Source of the DNA: Pinibacter soli
GTDB taxonomy: Bacteria; Bacteroidota; Bacteroidia; Chitinophagales; Chitinophagaceae
Assembly: GCF_029961145.1 (NCBI RefSeq)
Contig: NZ_JASBRG010000003.1
Coordinates: 310,001 to 374,000 of the forward strand
Length of the DNA: 64,000 nt
Direction of reading: 5' to 3'
This document shows positions 36,601-44,959 of this stretch, one piece after another. The translations under genes and the position numbers were made by a program. Position 1 is the first letter of the stretch. Every line of letters starts with the position of its first letter. The notes beneath the pieces were generated by a model. That model searched no databases. It saw only the letters and a program-made list of their open reading frames with translations, and was not told the origin of the DNA.

Positions 36601-36959
36601 AAAGTACCGCTGTTCTAAGAAGATGGCGCCAACCAGGTGATGTAACAGATATTCCACGTGCATTGTTTGGCTCGGGTTATAACTGGCTTGGTTCAAGCAG
36701 GTATGTTGAGGATGCTTCTTTCCTAAGGTTCAGGACCATCACACTGCGCTATACGCTTGCGCCAAATACACTTAGCAAATTGAAGATTAAGAATCTTAGT
36801 ATGTATCTGACCGCAGAGAACTTATACACATGGACAAATTATACTGGTCAGGATCCTGAAGTGAGCATGCGTGGTAGCGATCCTTTCCGCGTGGCCACCG
36901 ACCAGTCAGTGACACCTGCGACGAAAATATTTACGATTGGTTTAACCGGTTCGTTCTAA
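33651..36959 (+). CDS. SusC/RagA-type TonB-dependent transporter
   Basis: 1102 residues, full length. A signal peptide ends near AVKAQ; a start at 33672 (MKSFIKQ) is equally possible. Domains in order: carboxypeptidase-regulatory-like (about 38-120, VQGKVLDQKKKPLQGVTV), a plug with DQALQGRLPGVDI, IRIRGTSSINSSNDPLIVVD and ITILKDAAATAVWGSRASNG, then a barrel ending in TIGLTGSF with the terminal Phe. It imports oligosaccharides released at the surface, energised by TonB, together with the SusD encoded 15 bp downstream. By context the cargo is rhamnogalacturonan-derived. Confidence 0.95.
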   Translation: MNYTYSYMKSFIKQVISLCILLLVLHNAVKAQGSQPSTTVQGKVLDQKKKPLQGVTVAEIDADQRTIRAVTTDVEGNYAIHINKKSDSLSFSFIGTESITQAIAGRTTINITMKTSHSGLGEVIVISAKKVDNGIMPIAERDMTTAVSKINAKEMEEMQAASIDQALQGRLPGVDITANSGDPGAGMQIRIRGTSSINSSNDPLIVVDGMPYETQIPSDFNFGTADELGYASLLNIAPTDIKDITILKDAAATAVWGSRASNGVLLITTKRGAVGKPVLTYTFKGSITKQPPTIPMLTGDQYSTLIPEEYMNRNGTPLNTQSVKEFQYDPNDPYWYNNYSKNTNWVDAISQQGWVQDHNISMTGGGEKARYYSSLGYFQQQGTTIGTNLTRISTRINLDFNVSTRIKFRSDLSYSHTSNDRNYADNLREVAYKKMPNMSIYEYDEFGNKTPNFFSPASNIQGQYIGIDTKNKIVGTVNPVAMATDARYNNTTDRITPHFNLQYSIIRNVLMSVFDVQFDINNTKNKSFLPQTATGRPWTETSVNRAYDGDVDVYNLQTKTSLIFTPQIKNVKHSLMSSLIFFTYDNKSVTQEARTSNAATTILSDPSDPSRVQSADLGIASANYQTHSLGATFSTQYSYLDRYIINVGVRADGNSRFGPSYRFAAFPSVSARYRLSGEPFMRQFHNWLDDLSLRASYGISGNAPRKDYTFYNTYSNFDWGYLGRSAVYPSNMELKNLRWETITGTNVGVNLIMFRNRFNLDIEMYKNRTENLFFNDLQISSFTGFNNVDMNVGTLDNQGLEIGLNFTPYRSKNLAIDVNFNIARNQNIIREISPFYPTEKGNITANGQYKTYMQVDNPFGSFYGFRYKGVYKDESATVAKGADGKPILDPDGTPVKMRFNYPSVDYVFHAGDAIYEDVNHDGNINYMDVVYLGNGNPKLSGGFGASATFKGRLKITAFFNYRYKYDVVNGTKMTTSNMYNYDNQSTAVLRRWRQPGDVTDIPRALFGSGYNWLGSSRYVEDASFLRFRTITLRYTLAPNTLSKLKIKNLSMYLTAENLYTWTNYTGQDPEVSMRGSDPFRVATDQSVTPATKIFTIGLTGSF

Positions 36960-36974
36960 AGAAAAAATTAAAGA

Positions 36975-38477
36975 ATGCAAAAGTTTAAAACGAGATACTT
37001 AAAAATAATTTGCGTGCTTTTCATTGCGACGGCTGCATGTTCCTGTGGCAAGTACCTTGAATTAAAGCCGCAGGATGGAATCATCCGCGAAGACTTCTGG
37101 AAAACAAAGGAGCAGTTGCAGGCTGCTGTAGATGGTTGCTATGCTTCCTTACTTGGTGGTTCAGACCGCCCCATACCTGAATATATGTTTCTTTGGGGAG
37201 AGTTGAGAGCGGACCTGCTGACACCTTCCACAGGTGTTACGAGTGAAGAGACGGATATCATGAATGTAAATATCCTTGCGACAAATAGCCTTACCAACTG
37301 GCGGGCCATATACAGGACCATCAATTATTGTAACACAGTTATTGATTTTGGACCAGGTGTATTAAAAGTGGACCAAACGCTTACACAGCAGTCATTGGAT
37401 GCTTCGCTTGCCGAGGTAAAAGCTTTACGGGCACTCCTGTATTTTTATTTGGTTAGAAGTTTCAGAGATGTGCCGCTTGTGGTAAAATCCACTTCAAGCG
37501 ACGACCAGTTGCAACAGCTAACAAAAACCTCAGGCGCAGAAGTTCTTCAGCAAATTATAAAGGACTTATCTGAAGCAGAAACAGCGGCCCCCTTAACATA
37601 TAATAGCAACGCTGATGACAAGGGAAGAATAACCCGTTATACGGTCTATGCCATACAGGCAGATGTTTACCTGTGGATGGAAAAATATCCGGAAGCGCTT
37701 GCTGCCTGCAATAAGATTATCAATTCACAAAAATTTGGCCTGGTATCCGGCAACACGGGATGGTTTACTAATGTGTTCGTAAACGGAAATTCAAGTGAAG
37801 GCATTTTTGAGATCCAGTTTGATCGTACAAAATTAAACAGCTTTTACCCGATGTTCCGTACAAGGCCCCGCTTTATTGCCTCTAGTATAATAACGGACCC
37901 GGACAATGGTATTTATATGGCCGATGTACTTGATCCCACGAAAAAAGATATACGCGGAGATGGCGCCGCAGCACGTTTTGGTGACGGGCTTATCTGGAAA
38001 TACATTGGTGTTGATGACAACACTATGCGTGTGGCTGAAGAATCATTCGCGCACTGGATCGTTTATCGTTACGCTGATATTTTGCTGATGAAAGCCGAAG
38101 CTCTTGCATTAACGGGTAAAGGCCCGGAAGCGCTTGACCTCGTAAACACCATTCGTCAACGCGCCAAAGCATTGACACAAACGGCACGTGTTGTTGACCC
38201 CACCGATGCTGAAGCAGTTTGCGACTATATTTTAGAAGAAAGAGCCCGTGAATTTGCTTACGAGGGAAAAAGATGGTACGATGTGTTACGACACGCGAAA
38301 AGAAATAATTACAAGCGTCAGGACATATTAACTGAAATGGTATCGAGAACAGTGTCCGGTAGCCTTCAGCAATCGGCAATAGCAAAATTCAAAGATGCTA
38401 ACAGTCATTATTTCCCCATCTATACATATGAACTGCAGACAGATAAAAATTTGGTGCAAAATCCTTTTTATAAATAA
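36975..38477 (+). CDS. SusD/RagB-type glycan-binding lipoprotein
   Basis: 500 residues with a lipoprotein signal (LFIATAACSCGKYLELKP, lipid-modified Cys near 22-24). The N-terminus shows the SusD pattern LELKPQDGIIREDFWKTKEQ. The tetratricopeptide-like helical scaffold continues through RALLYFYLVRSFRDVPLV and YRYADILLMKAEALAL, and the C-terminal block ILEERAREFAYEGKRWYDVLR is diagnostic. It forms the lid over the partner SusC and binds glycan at the cell surface. Spacing of 15 bp to SusC and 6 bp to the next FAS1 gene indicates one operon. Confidence 0.95.
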   Translation: MQKFKTRYLKIICVLFIATAACSCGKYLELKPQDGIIREDFWKTKEQLQAAVDGCYASLLGGSDRPIPEYMFLWGELRADLLTPSTGVTSEETDIMNVNILATNSLTNWRAIYRTINYCNTVIDFGPGVLKVDQTLTQQSLDASLAEVKALRALLYFYLVRSFRDVPLVVKSTSSDDQLQQLTKTSGAEVLQQIIKDLSEAETAAPLTYNSNADDKGRITRYTVYAIQADVYLWMEKYPEALAACNKIINSQKFGLVSGNTGWFTNVFVNGNSSEGIFEIQFDRTKLNSFYPMFRTRPRFIASSIITDPDNGIYMADVLDPTKKDIRGDGAAARFGDGLIWKYIGVDDNTMRVAEESFAHWIVYRYADILLMKAEALALTGKGPEALDLVNTIRQRAKALTQTARVVDPTDAEAVCDYILEERAREFAYEGKRWYDVLRHAKRNNYKRQDILTEMVSRTVSGSLQQSAIAKFKDANSHYFPIYTYELQTDKNLVQNPFYK

Positions 38478-38483
38478 TCTGAC

Positions 38484-40217
38484 ATGAAACCAAAACTCGC
38501 TTTTATCATAACAGCCATAGCTTGCGTATTTGCACTGGCTTACATCTCAGGATGTAAAAAGCTGACTTACGTAACCGCTACCACCAGCGATGTAAATATT
38601 TATGATTACCTGCTCAAAAATCCCGACCAGTTCTCTGAGTTTGCCAAGATGGTTGACAAGGCCGGCTACAGCGGTTTCTTAAATGCATATGGCACCTATA
38701 CGCTTTTTGCGCCTACCAACGATGGTGTTAAAGCATTCCTGACGGAAACAGGCAAAGCTTCCGTTGATGCTTTCACAGCAGCGGAGTTGCAAAACATTGT
38801 AAAGTTGCACCTCATAAAGGATACAATAAACACGAGCGTATTTACCGATGGCAAGTTGCCACATGTTACCATGCTCGGCCAATACCTGCTAACTGGTGTT
38901 TCCAATGAAAACGGCGTGTCAAGTTATACGGTAAACAGGCAGGCATTGATTCTGCAACCCAATATTTTTCTATCTAACGGTAATGTGCACGTGATTGACC
39001 ACGTATTGAAAGCGGCTACCAAAACAGCTGCTCAAACAGTGGAAGCCAGTACTGACTTTTCTATTTTTACACAGGCATTAAAAGAGACGGGCTATTACGA
39101 CTCGCTCAATATTCTGAACAATCCTGATACTACACGCCGTTTTCTTACTGTGGTGGCTGAAACCAATAAAGCTCTGGCAGATTCCGGTATCACCACTTAT
39201 GCGGCTTTGAAAGCCAAATACTCTAAAACCGGCGACCCAAAAAGAGCAGACGACAGTTTGCACATGTATGTTGCTTATCACATTTTCACCGATGCACGAT
39301 ACCTTGCGGATATTATTTCCAGTCCTTCTATTCCTACGCTGCAGCCCCTTGAAGTGGTTACAACAAAGCTCGATGGTCAGGACGTATTACTGAACGATAT
39401 TTCTTTTAATGGAAAATATGAGCCCGGCGTTAAGCTTCAGCGTTCAACAAGCGACGTTACGGCAAGCAACGGAGTTGTACATTCTTCGACGGCACATTTT
39501 GCCGTAAAAATAAGGGTGCCGGTAAGAGTAGATTTTGACGTTGCAGATCAACCCGAATTAAGAAAACTCACCAATGTTTACCGTCAGGTGACCACAGCCA
39601 ACGCCATCACATCTACCGGCGGAGGAACCGTTTTTGCCAAAGGAGCGTTTGCTGACATCACCTGGAACGCAAACACGTCGACCACCAGCACCATCTCTTA
39701 TTGCTGTATAGCAGCCACTTCCACCACCCAATATGGATGGCGGGCGGATTATTTACGCTTCCCGATGGGTAATACTTCAAGAAATTTATGGGTAGAGCTT
39801 CGTACCCCGCTGTTGGTGAAGGGCAGGTACAAAGTATGGATAAGTTACTACCGCGGAAAAGCATCGGCTAATAACCCGGCTTTCCCCAACCGTGTTGATT
39901 TTGACGGCCAGCCAATGCAAAGAACGTTCGATTTTTCTGCGCAAAAGCCTACAGGTACTACAGGCGAACTGGAAGCGCTGGGTTATAAACAATATACCGA
40001 AGTAGCCACTACTAACACTGGGCAGGATTTAAACAACGTGTCTCGCTTACTTGGCACTGTTGACGTACAAACAACAGACAGGCACCTTGTGCGCATTACA
40101 TTCCTTGCGAATTCAACAGGGCAGGAGCTGAATTATCTCGACATGATCCAGTTCATTCCTGTAAACGATAATCAACAACGTCCCATTTTTGGGAGAGATG
40201 GAAGCATAATTCCATAA
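38484..40217 (+). CDS. FAS1-domain surface lipoprotein
   Basis: 577 residues. The lipoprotein signal MKPKLAFIITAIACVFALAY leads to the ISGCKK lipobox. A complete FAS1 domain spans about 35-175 (FSEFAKMVDKAGYSGFLNAY, YTLFAPTNDGVKAFL, GNVHVIDHVLKA) and a second about 180-340. The last 200 residues form a separate beta-rich module with aromatic residues (YGWRADYLRFPMG, RYKVWISYYRGK), which looks like a carbohydrate-binding sandwich. Likely a surface glycan-binding accessory of the SusCD pairs; ligand unknown. Confidence 0.8.
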   Translation: MKPKLAFIITAIACVFALAYISGCKKLTYVTATTSDVNIYDYLLKNPDQFSEFAKMVDKAGYSGFLNAYGTYTLFAPTNDGVKAFLTETGKASVDAFTAAELQNIVKLHLIKDTINTSVFTDGKLPHVTMLGQYLLTGVSNENGVSSYTVNRQALILQPNIFLSNGNVHVIDHVLKAATKTAAQTVEASTDFSIFTQALKETGYYDSLNILNNPDTTRRFLTVVAETNKALADSGITTYAALKAKYSKTGDPKRADDSLHMYVAYHIFTDARYLADIISSPSIPTLQPLEVVTTKLDGQDVLLNDISFNGKYEPGVKLQRSTSDVTASNGVVHSSTAHFAVKIRVPVRVDFDVADQPELRKLTNVYRQVTTANAITSTGGGTVFAKGAFADITWNANTSTTSTISYCCIAATSTTQYGWRADYLRFPMGNTSRNLWVELRTPLLVKGRYKVWISYYRGKASANNPAFPNRVDFDGQPMQRTFDFSAQKPTGTTGELEALGYKQYTEVATTNTGQDLNNVSRLLGTVDVQTTDRHLVRITFLANSTGQELNYLDMIQFIPVNDNQQRPIFGRDGSIIP

Positions 40218-40246
40218 TAAAATAACTATCTCATAAAATAAACAAG

Positions 40247-41737
40247 ATGCGTTTGAAAACAACATTTTATTGGGCACTCTTTTTTGTGCTCTGCGCCGTA
40301 AGTTGTAAAAAATGGGATGAGCATAACCAGGTGACTAACCAGGATGTGAGTAAGACACTGACGGATGAGATCAGCCAGCACCCCAATCTCAGCAAGTTTT
40401 ATGAATACCTGCAAAAGACCGGGCTTGACAAAGAATTGGCTTCTTCGAAGGCCCATACAGTATGGGCACCCGTAAACGAGGCCCTCAAAAACCTTGATGC
40501 AGCTATCGTAAATGATACGGCTAAACTGAGACGGTTCATGTCTAATCACATTGCATATCAATCATATTTTACGAAAGACGCAGCTGCATCACCAAGAGTA
40601 GCCATGCTAAATGGCAAATGGGTGAGTTTTACCAATACAAAATTTGATGATGCCACGATCACAGAGGCAGATAAATTTGTAAGCAACGGCGTTTTGCAGG
40701 TGATAGATAAAGTCGCTCCGGTTTACGCCAATGCCTGGGAGTTACTGGACAGTACGAAGACGACTTATCAGCAAAGCGCATTTATCCTGTCGCTTACACG
40801 AAAAGTGTTCGATCCGACCAATGCTGTTGTCGATAGTATTAATTCGCAAACCGGATTGCCTGTCTACAAGCCCGGCACCGATAGTGTGATCAAAAACAGC
40901 TTCAATACCGATGTGTATGATCTGCAGCGTGAGGACAAACAGTATACTTATTTTATTATGAGCGACACTGGTCTCAACTCAGAGGTCAGCAAACTGAATA
41001 CCTATTTCAAAACAAGTACAGCAGACAGTACAAAAAATCTCGCCTCGTTTGCAGTTGTTAAGGATCTTATTGTTGAAGGCGTCTACGCAATAAATCAGCT
41101 CCCGTCTGTTCTTGTATCCAAATCCGGCGTAAAAATTCCGATTGATGTAAGTAAGATTGTGGCAACACGCAAAATGAGTAATGGTATTGCGTATGTAATT
41201 GGCAGAGTCGCTTTTAATGTGAAAGAAAAAATTCCGACCGTAATTGTAGAAGGGGAAAATTACTTGCGTTTTTTTGATGCCAACGGATTGGCTGTAACAC
41301 CACGGCAAAACAACGTGTCCGCAGTGTTTATCAGAACACGCTTAAATCCTTCAAATGTGCAGTTCGTGGATATGTTCACGTATAATCATGGTATCAGCGC
41401 TTTAAGTGCTCAATACACAGCGAGAAGATTGCCTTCCGTGAATTACAAAGTGTACTGGGTAGTGCCCAATGATACGCTAAGACTTAACGGTGTTGTCAAT
41501 CCTGTTGTTTTCAACCAAAGGCTGGCAATGGGAGTGAGGGGTGCTAATTTTCTTCCAACTACACCGGCCACTGGCATGGCAATGCCTATCAACACTTACA
41601 CAGAAGCATACATAGGCGATTATGTACAGGCAATGTATGGCAACCTGGATATGTTTCTCACTGCGAACGCTTCTACCGGTGCCGGCACAAATACTTTGAA
41701 CCTGGATTATATAAAACTGGTACCCGACATACAATAA
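40247..41737 (+). CDS. FAS1-domain surface lipoprotein
   Basis: 496 residues. The lipoprotein signal ends at VLCAVSCKKWDEH. The first FAS1 domain (about 45-155) shows LSKFYEYLQKTGLDKEL, HTVWAPVNEALKNL and NGVLQVIDKVAPV. A second, diverged FAS1 unit occupies about 160-330 (YTYFIMSDTGLNSE). The C-terminal third is a beta-rich module (NYKVYWVVPNDTLRLNG, LNLDYIKLVPDIQ) comparable to that of the preceding gene, suggesting duplication. It sits between the first SusCD/FAS1 block and the second SusC with 27-29 bp gaps. Confidence 0.8.
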   Translation: MRLKTTFYWALFFVLCAVSCKKWDEHNQVTNQDVSKTLTDEISQHPNLSKFYEYLQKTGLDKELASSKAHTVWAPVNEALKNLDAAIVNDTAKLRRFMSNHIAYQSYFTKDAAASPRVAMLNGKWVSFTNTKFDDATITEADKFVSNGVLQVIDKVAPVYANAWELLDSTKTTYQQSAFILSLTRKVFDPTNAVVDSINSQTGLPVYKPGTDSVIKNSFNTDVYDLQREDKQYTYFIMSDTGLNSEVSKLNTYFKTSTADSTKNLASFAVVKDLIVEGVYAINQLPSVLVSKSGVKIPIDVSKIVATRKMSNGIAYVIGRVAFNVKEKIPTVIVEGENYLRFFDANGLAVTPRQNNVSAVFIRTRLNPSNVQFVDMFTYNHGISALSAQYTARRLPSVNYKVYWVVPNDTLRLNGVVNPVVFNQRLAMGVRGANFLPTTPATGMAMPINTYTEAYIGDYVQAMYGNLDMFLTANASTGAGTNTLNLDYIKLVPDIQ

Positions 41738-41764
41738 GAACGATTAACCCATATTACTACCATC

Positions 41765-44700
41765 ATGCAAATACCGACAGTCATAATAAATCGTTTTAAA
41801 AATATATTGCTACCCGCGTTATCATTGACGTGTCTGTACGCAAACGCGCAAAAAAATCCTAAAAAACCTGAAGTAGAGATACAAGGGCTTGTTACCGATG
41901 CTGCTACCCATCAGCCATTGCGTGCCATCGGCGTGTCGTACCAGGATTATTCTGCAGCCATTACCGATAGCCTTGGTCATTTTGCATTGAAAGTGCCAAA
42001 CAATAAAGTAACCATTGTGTTAAAGGGAGAGGGATTTCAAACAAAAGAAATTGCCTTGAAGGGCCAGAAGAAGGTGTCTGCCGCTCTGTATGAAGACTCT
42101 TATACTTCTTTTTATGATGCAGCCGGTCTTCCTTTCGGAAACCAGCCAATGAACCGCATACCTTTTGCAACAACTTCTATTCAAACGACAGGAAGCTGGG
42201 CACATACGGCTGAAACGCCTGACGCCTTTTTGCAGGGAAAAGTGGCCGGCTTAAATGCTATTCGTCGTTCGGGTACACCTAACAGTGGTGCAAATTTATT
42301 CCTGCGCGGCATTTCATCTTTGTATGGTACCAATCAGCCACTGATCGTTGTCGATGGAGTTTTGTACGATACCAAAGATTATGGGACCTCGCTTATTTCA
42401 AATAACTATACAAATGCCCTGGCCTATCTTGACATCAAAGACATTGACAACATCACCGTTGTCAAAGACGGCTCATCAACCTATGGAACAAAGGGCGGGA
42501 ACGGCGTAATTATTATTACTACAGCGAGAGCAAAAGAACTGGCAACAAGAATAGATGCAGGAATATATGGTGGAGTAAATTTTGCGCCCCAAAATCTGCC
42601 TGTTTTAGATGCAGATCAATACAGGGCATACCTTTCAGATATTCTGCAATCTACAGGCGCCACAACTGACAAGATAAAGAGTTATCCGTACATGAATGAC
42701 GACAAGTCCAATCCTGATTATTATACTTATCACAATAATACGGATTGGCAAAGGCAGGTTTTCAAAAACGGCTCTCTCCAAAATTACTATCTTAAAGTAA
42801 CAGGCGGTGATAACATTGCAAAATATGCATTGTCACTTGGCTATCTGACCAACTCAGGTGTAATCGCCAATACCGGTTTAAGCCGATACAATACCAGGTT
42901 TAATGCTGATTTAAATCTTAGCAAACGCATGACGGCTACAACCAACATCAGCTTTACATCCAATGACCAGAAGTTAAAGGACCAGGGCATTGCTCCTACA
43001 ACAAATCCTTTGTATGTATCGCTCATAAAATCTCCGCTGATAGGAGTAAATCAAGTGTCATCCAGTGGAACTAAATCTCCCGATATTACTGCTACTGACA
43101 CTTTTGGAGTAAGTAACCCCGCGGCTTTAATCAATACAATGCAGGCCGGTAATAAGAATTATCGTTTCGTAGGTTCTGTAGGTTTCAATTATGCATTTTC
43201 AAGTGCAATAAGCGTGAGCACTACCGTGTCCGTTACAGTTGACAAAATCCGCGAGAATTTATTTATCCCAAGAAAAGGCGTGGTGCCGGATACTTTAGAG
43301 AACGGAACAATTGAATATAGTCGTCTAGGTGCTCAGACAAAAAGAATACAAAGCTTTTATAATGATACGCACCTTTCATATGACCACACCTATCGTAAGG
43401 TCCATCATTTGTCTGCCCGTGCCGGTTTTCGTTTTCTGCAATCCAAAACAGAACAGGATATCAGTACAGGTGCCAATTCCGCCATTGACCAGTTGCGTAG
43501 TGTAAACAATAGCGTGGCCGCCCTGAGAAATACAGATGGTAGCCTTGGAAAATACAGGTGGTTAAACGGATACTTTAATGCAGATTATTCTTTGCTTGAT
43601 AAATACTTTATTTCCTTCAATACGGCCATGGATGGTTCATCCCGTTTCGGCAATAACGTACCGGGCTCACCATCAATTAACGGGAAAAGCTATGCTGTGT
43701 TACCTTCCATTGCTGGAGCCTGGCTTGTTTCATCAGAAAAATTCATGAATGGCAGCAAAGGGCTCATAGATCTGCTTAAACTAAGAGCTTCGTACGGTGT
43801 GTCGGGCAACGATGATATTGGCGATTACACAGGAAAACAATACTACGTTTCTCAAAACTTTTTGGGTACGCAAGGATTGGTTAGAGCCAATTTTGGTAAT
43901 GATCAATTACAATGGGAACGCGTCTCCAAACTAAATGCCGGCCTGGATGCTGGATTGTTTAAGGAACGCTTGAACCTTAGTGTTGATGTATACCGGAATA
44001 AAACAGATAAAATGCTGGTGCTGGAGTCGTTGCCTACAGCGGCTGGCGGAGGTTACGCTTTGACCAATTCGGGTGCAATGAAAACGACAGGCGCCGAAGC
44101 TTCTGTAACGGGTAGGATCATTAATCACCGGGCATTCAAATGGGATCTGGGTTTTACAATAGCTACTTATAAATCAACAATAGAACAATTACCTGCCAAC
44201 GAGATAATCACACAATATGCCGGCGGTACCATTCTAAGCCGCGTGGGAGAAGTTTCGAACCTCTTTTATGGATACAAAACAAATGGTGTATACAGCACAG
44301 ATGCTGAAGCAAATGCGGCAGGGCTGAGCGTTGTTAATGCAAATGGCACGTTACGTCCATTTAAAGGCGGAGACGTTCGTTTTGCAGATTTGAATAATGA
44401 TAAAATAATCGATGACAGGGACAGGCAGATTATTGGAAATCCTAATCCTGATTACGTTGGCTCCATTACCAACAGGATTGAATGGAAAGGATTTACGTTG
44501 GACGCCCTCTTTACCTTTTCAAAAGGAAATGATATATACAACTATACCCGCCGGATGTTAGAATCACAATCCGGTTACGAGAACCAAACGCAGGCTGTAG
44601 TTAACCGTTGGAGAAATAATGGCCAGGTTACAACTGTGCCGCGTGCCTCCTATGGTGACCCGTTGGGCAATAGCCGTTTCTCAGACAGATGGATTGAAGA

Positions 44701-44935
44701 TGGTTCTTATTTCAGACTGAGGTCCGCAACCCTTTCATACAATTTGCCAATAAATTCCAACTTCCTGAGATATTCAGTGATATACATCACCGGCAATAAT
44801 TTGTTTACACTTTCTAAATACCTCGGCTTTGATCCTGAGATGAGCTCAACAAACAGCGTACTGGGTCAGGGCGTCGATGTAACGCTGGAACCTCAATATC
44901 GCTCGCTTCAGGTTGGGGTAAGGTTTGGGTTATAA
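41765..44935 (+). CDS. Second SusC/RagA-type TonB-dependent transporter
   Basis: 1056 residues. A signal peptide ends near LYANAQ. The carboxypeptidase-regulatory-like domain lies at about 35-115 (IQGLVTDAATHQPLRAIGV). The usual VVVGYG box is not evident; instead the plug follows with PDAFLQGKVAGLNAI, LFLRGISSLYGTNQPLIVVD and ITVVKDGSSTYGTKGGNG. The barrel is complete and ends in LQVGVRFGL. It differs clearly from the first SusC of the operon, so it probably imports a different fragment of the same polysaccharide. It is paired with the SusD 24 bp downstream. Confidence 0.93.
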   Translation: MQIPTVIINRFKNILLPALSLTCLYANAQKNPKKPEVEIQGLVTDAATHQPLRAIGVSYQDYSAAITDSLGHFALKVPNNKVTIVLKGEGFQTKEIALKGQKKVSAALYEDSYTSFYDAAGLPFGNQPMNRIPFATTSIQTTGSWAHTAETPDAFLQGKVAGLNAIRRSGTPNSGANLFLRGISSLYGTNQPLIVVDGVLYDTKDYGTSLISNNYTNALAYLDIKDIDNITVVKDGSSTYGTKGGNGVIIITTARAKELATRIDAGIYGGVNFAPQNLPVLDADQYRAYLSDILQSTGATTDKIKSYPYMNDDKSNPDYYTYHNNTDWQRQVFKNGSLQNYYLKVTGGDNIAKYALSLGYLTNSGVIANTGLSRYNTRFNADLNLSKRMTATTNISFTSNDQKLKDQGIAPTTNPLYVSLIKSPLIGVNQVSSSGTKSPDITATDTFGVSNPAALINTMQAGNKNYRFVGSVGFNYAFSSAISVSTTVSVTVDKIRENLFIPRKGVVPDTLENGTIEYSRLGAQTKRIQSFYNDTHLSYDHTYRKVHHLSARAGFRFLQSKTEQDISTGANSAIDQLRSVNNSVAALRNTDGSLGKYRWLNGYFNADYSLLDKYFISFNTAMDGSSRFGNNVPGSPSINGKSYAVLPSIAGAWLVSSEKFMNGSKGLIDLLKLRASYGVSGNDDIGDYTGKQYYVSQNFLGTQGLVRANFGNDQLQWERVSKLNAGLDAGLFKERLNLSVDVYRNKTDKMLVLESLPTAAGGGYALTNSGAMKTTGAEASVTGRIINHRAFKWDLGFTIATYKSTIEQLPANEIITQYAGGTILSRVGEVSNLFYGYKTNGVYSTDAEANAAGLSVVNANGTLRPFKGGDVRFADLNNDKIIDDRDRQIIGNPNPDYVGSITNRIEWKGFTLDALFTFSKGNDIYNYTRRMLESQSGYENQTQAVVNRWRNNGQVTTVPRASYGDPLGNSRFSDRWIEDGSYFRLRSATLSYNLPINSNFLRYSVIYITGNNLFTLSKYLGFDPEMSSTNSVLGQGVDVTLEPQYRSLQVGVRFGL

Positions 44936-44959
44936 AATTTTAAAGCAGAAAACTTACAT

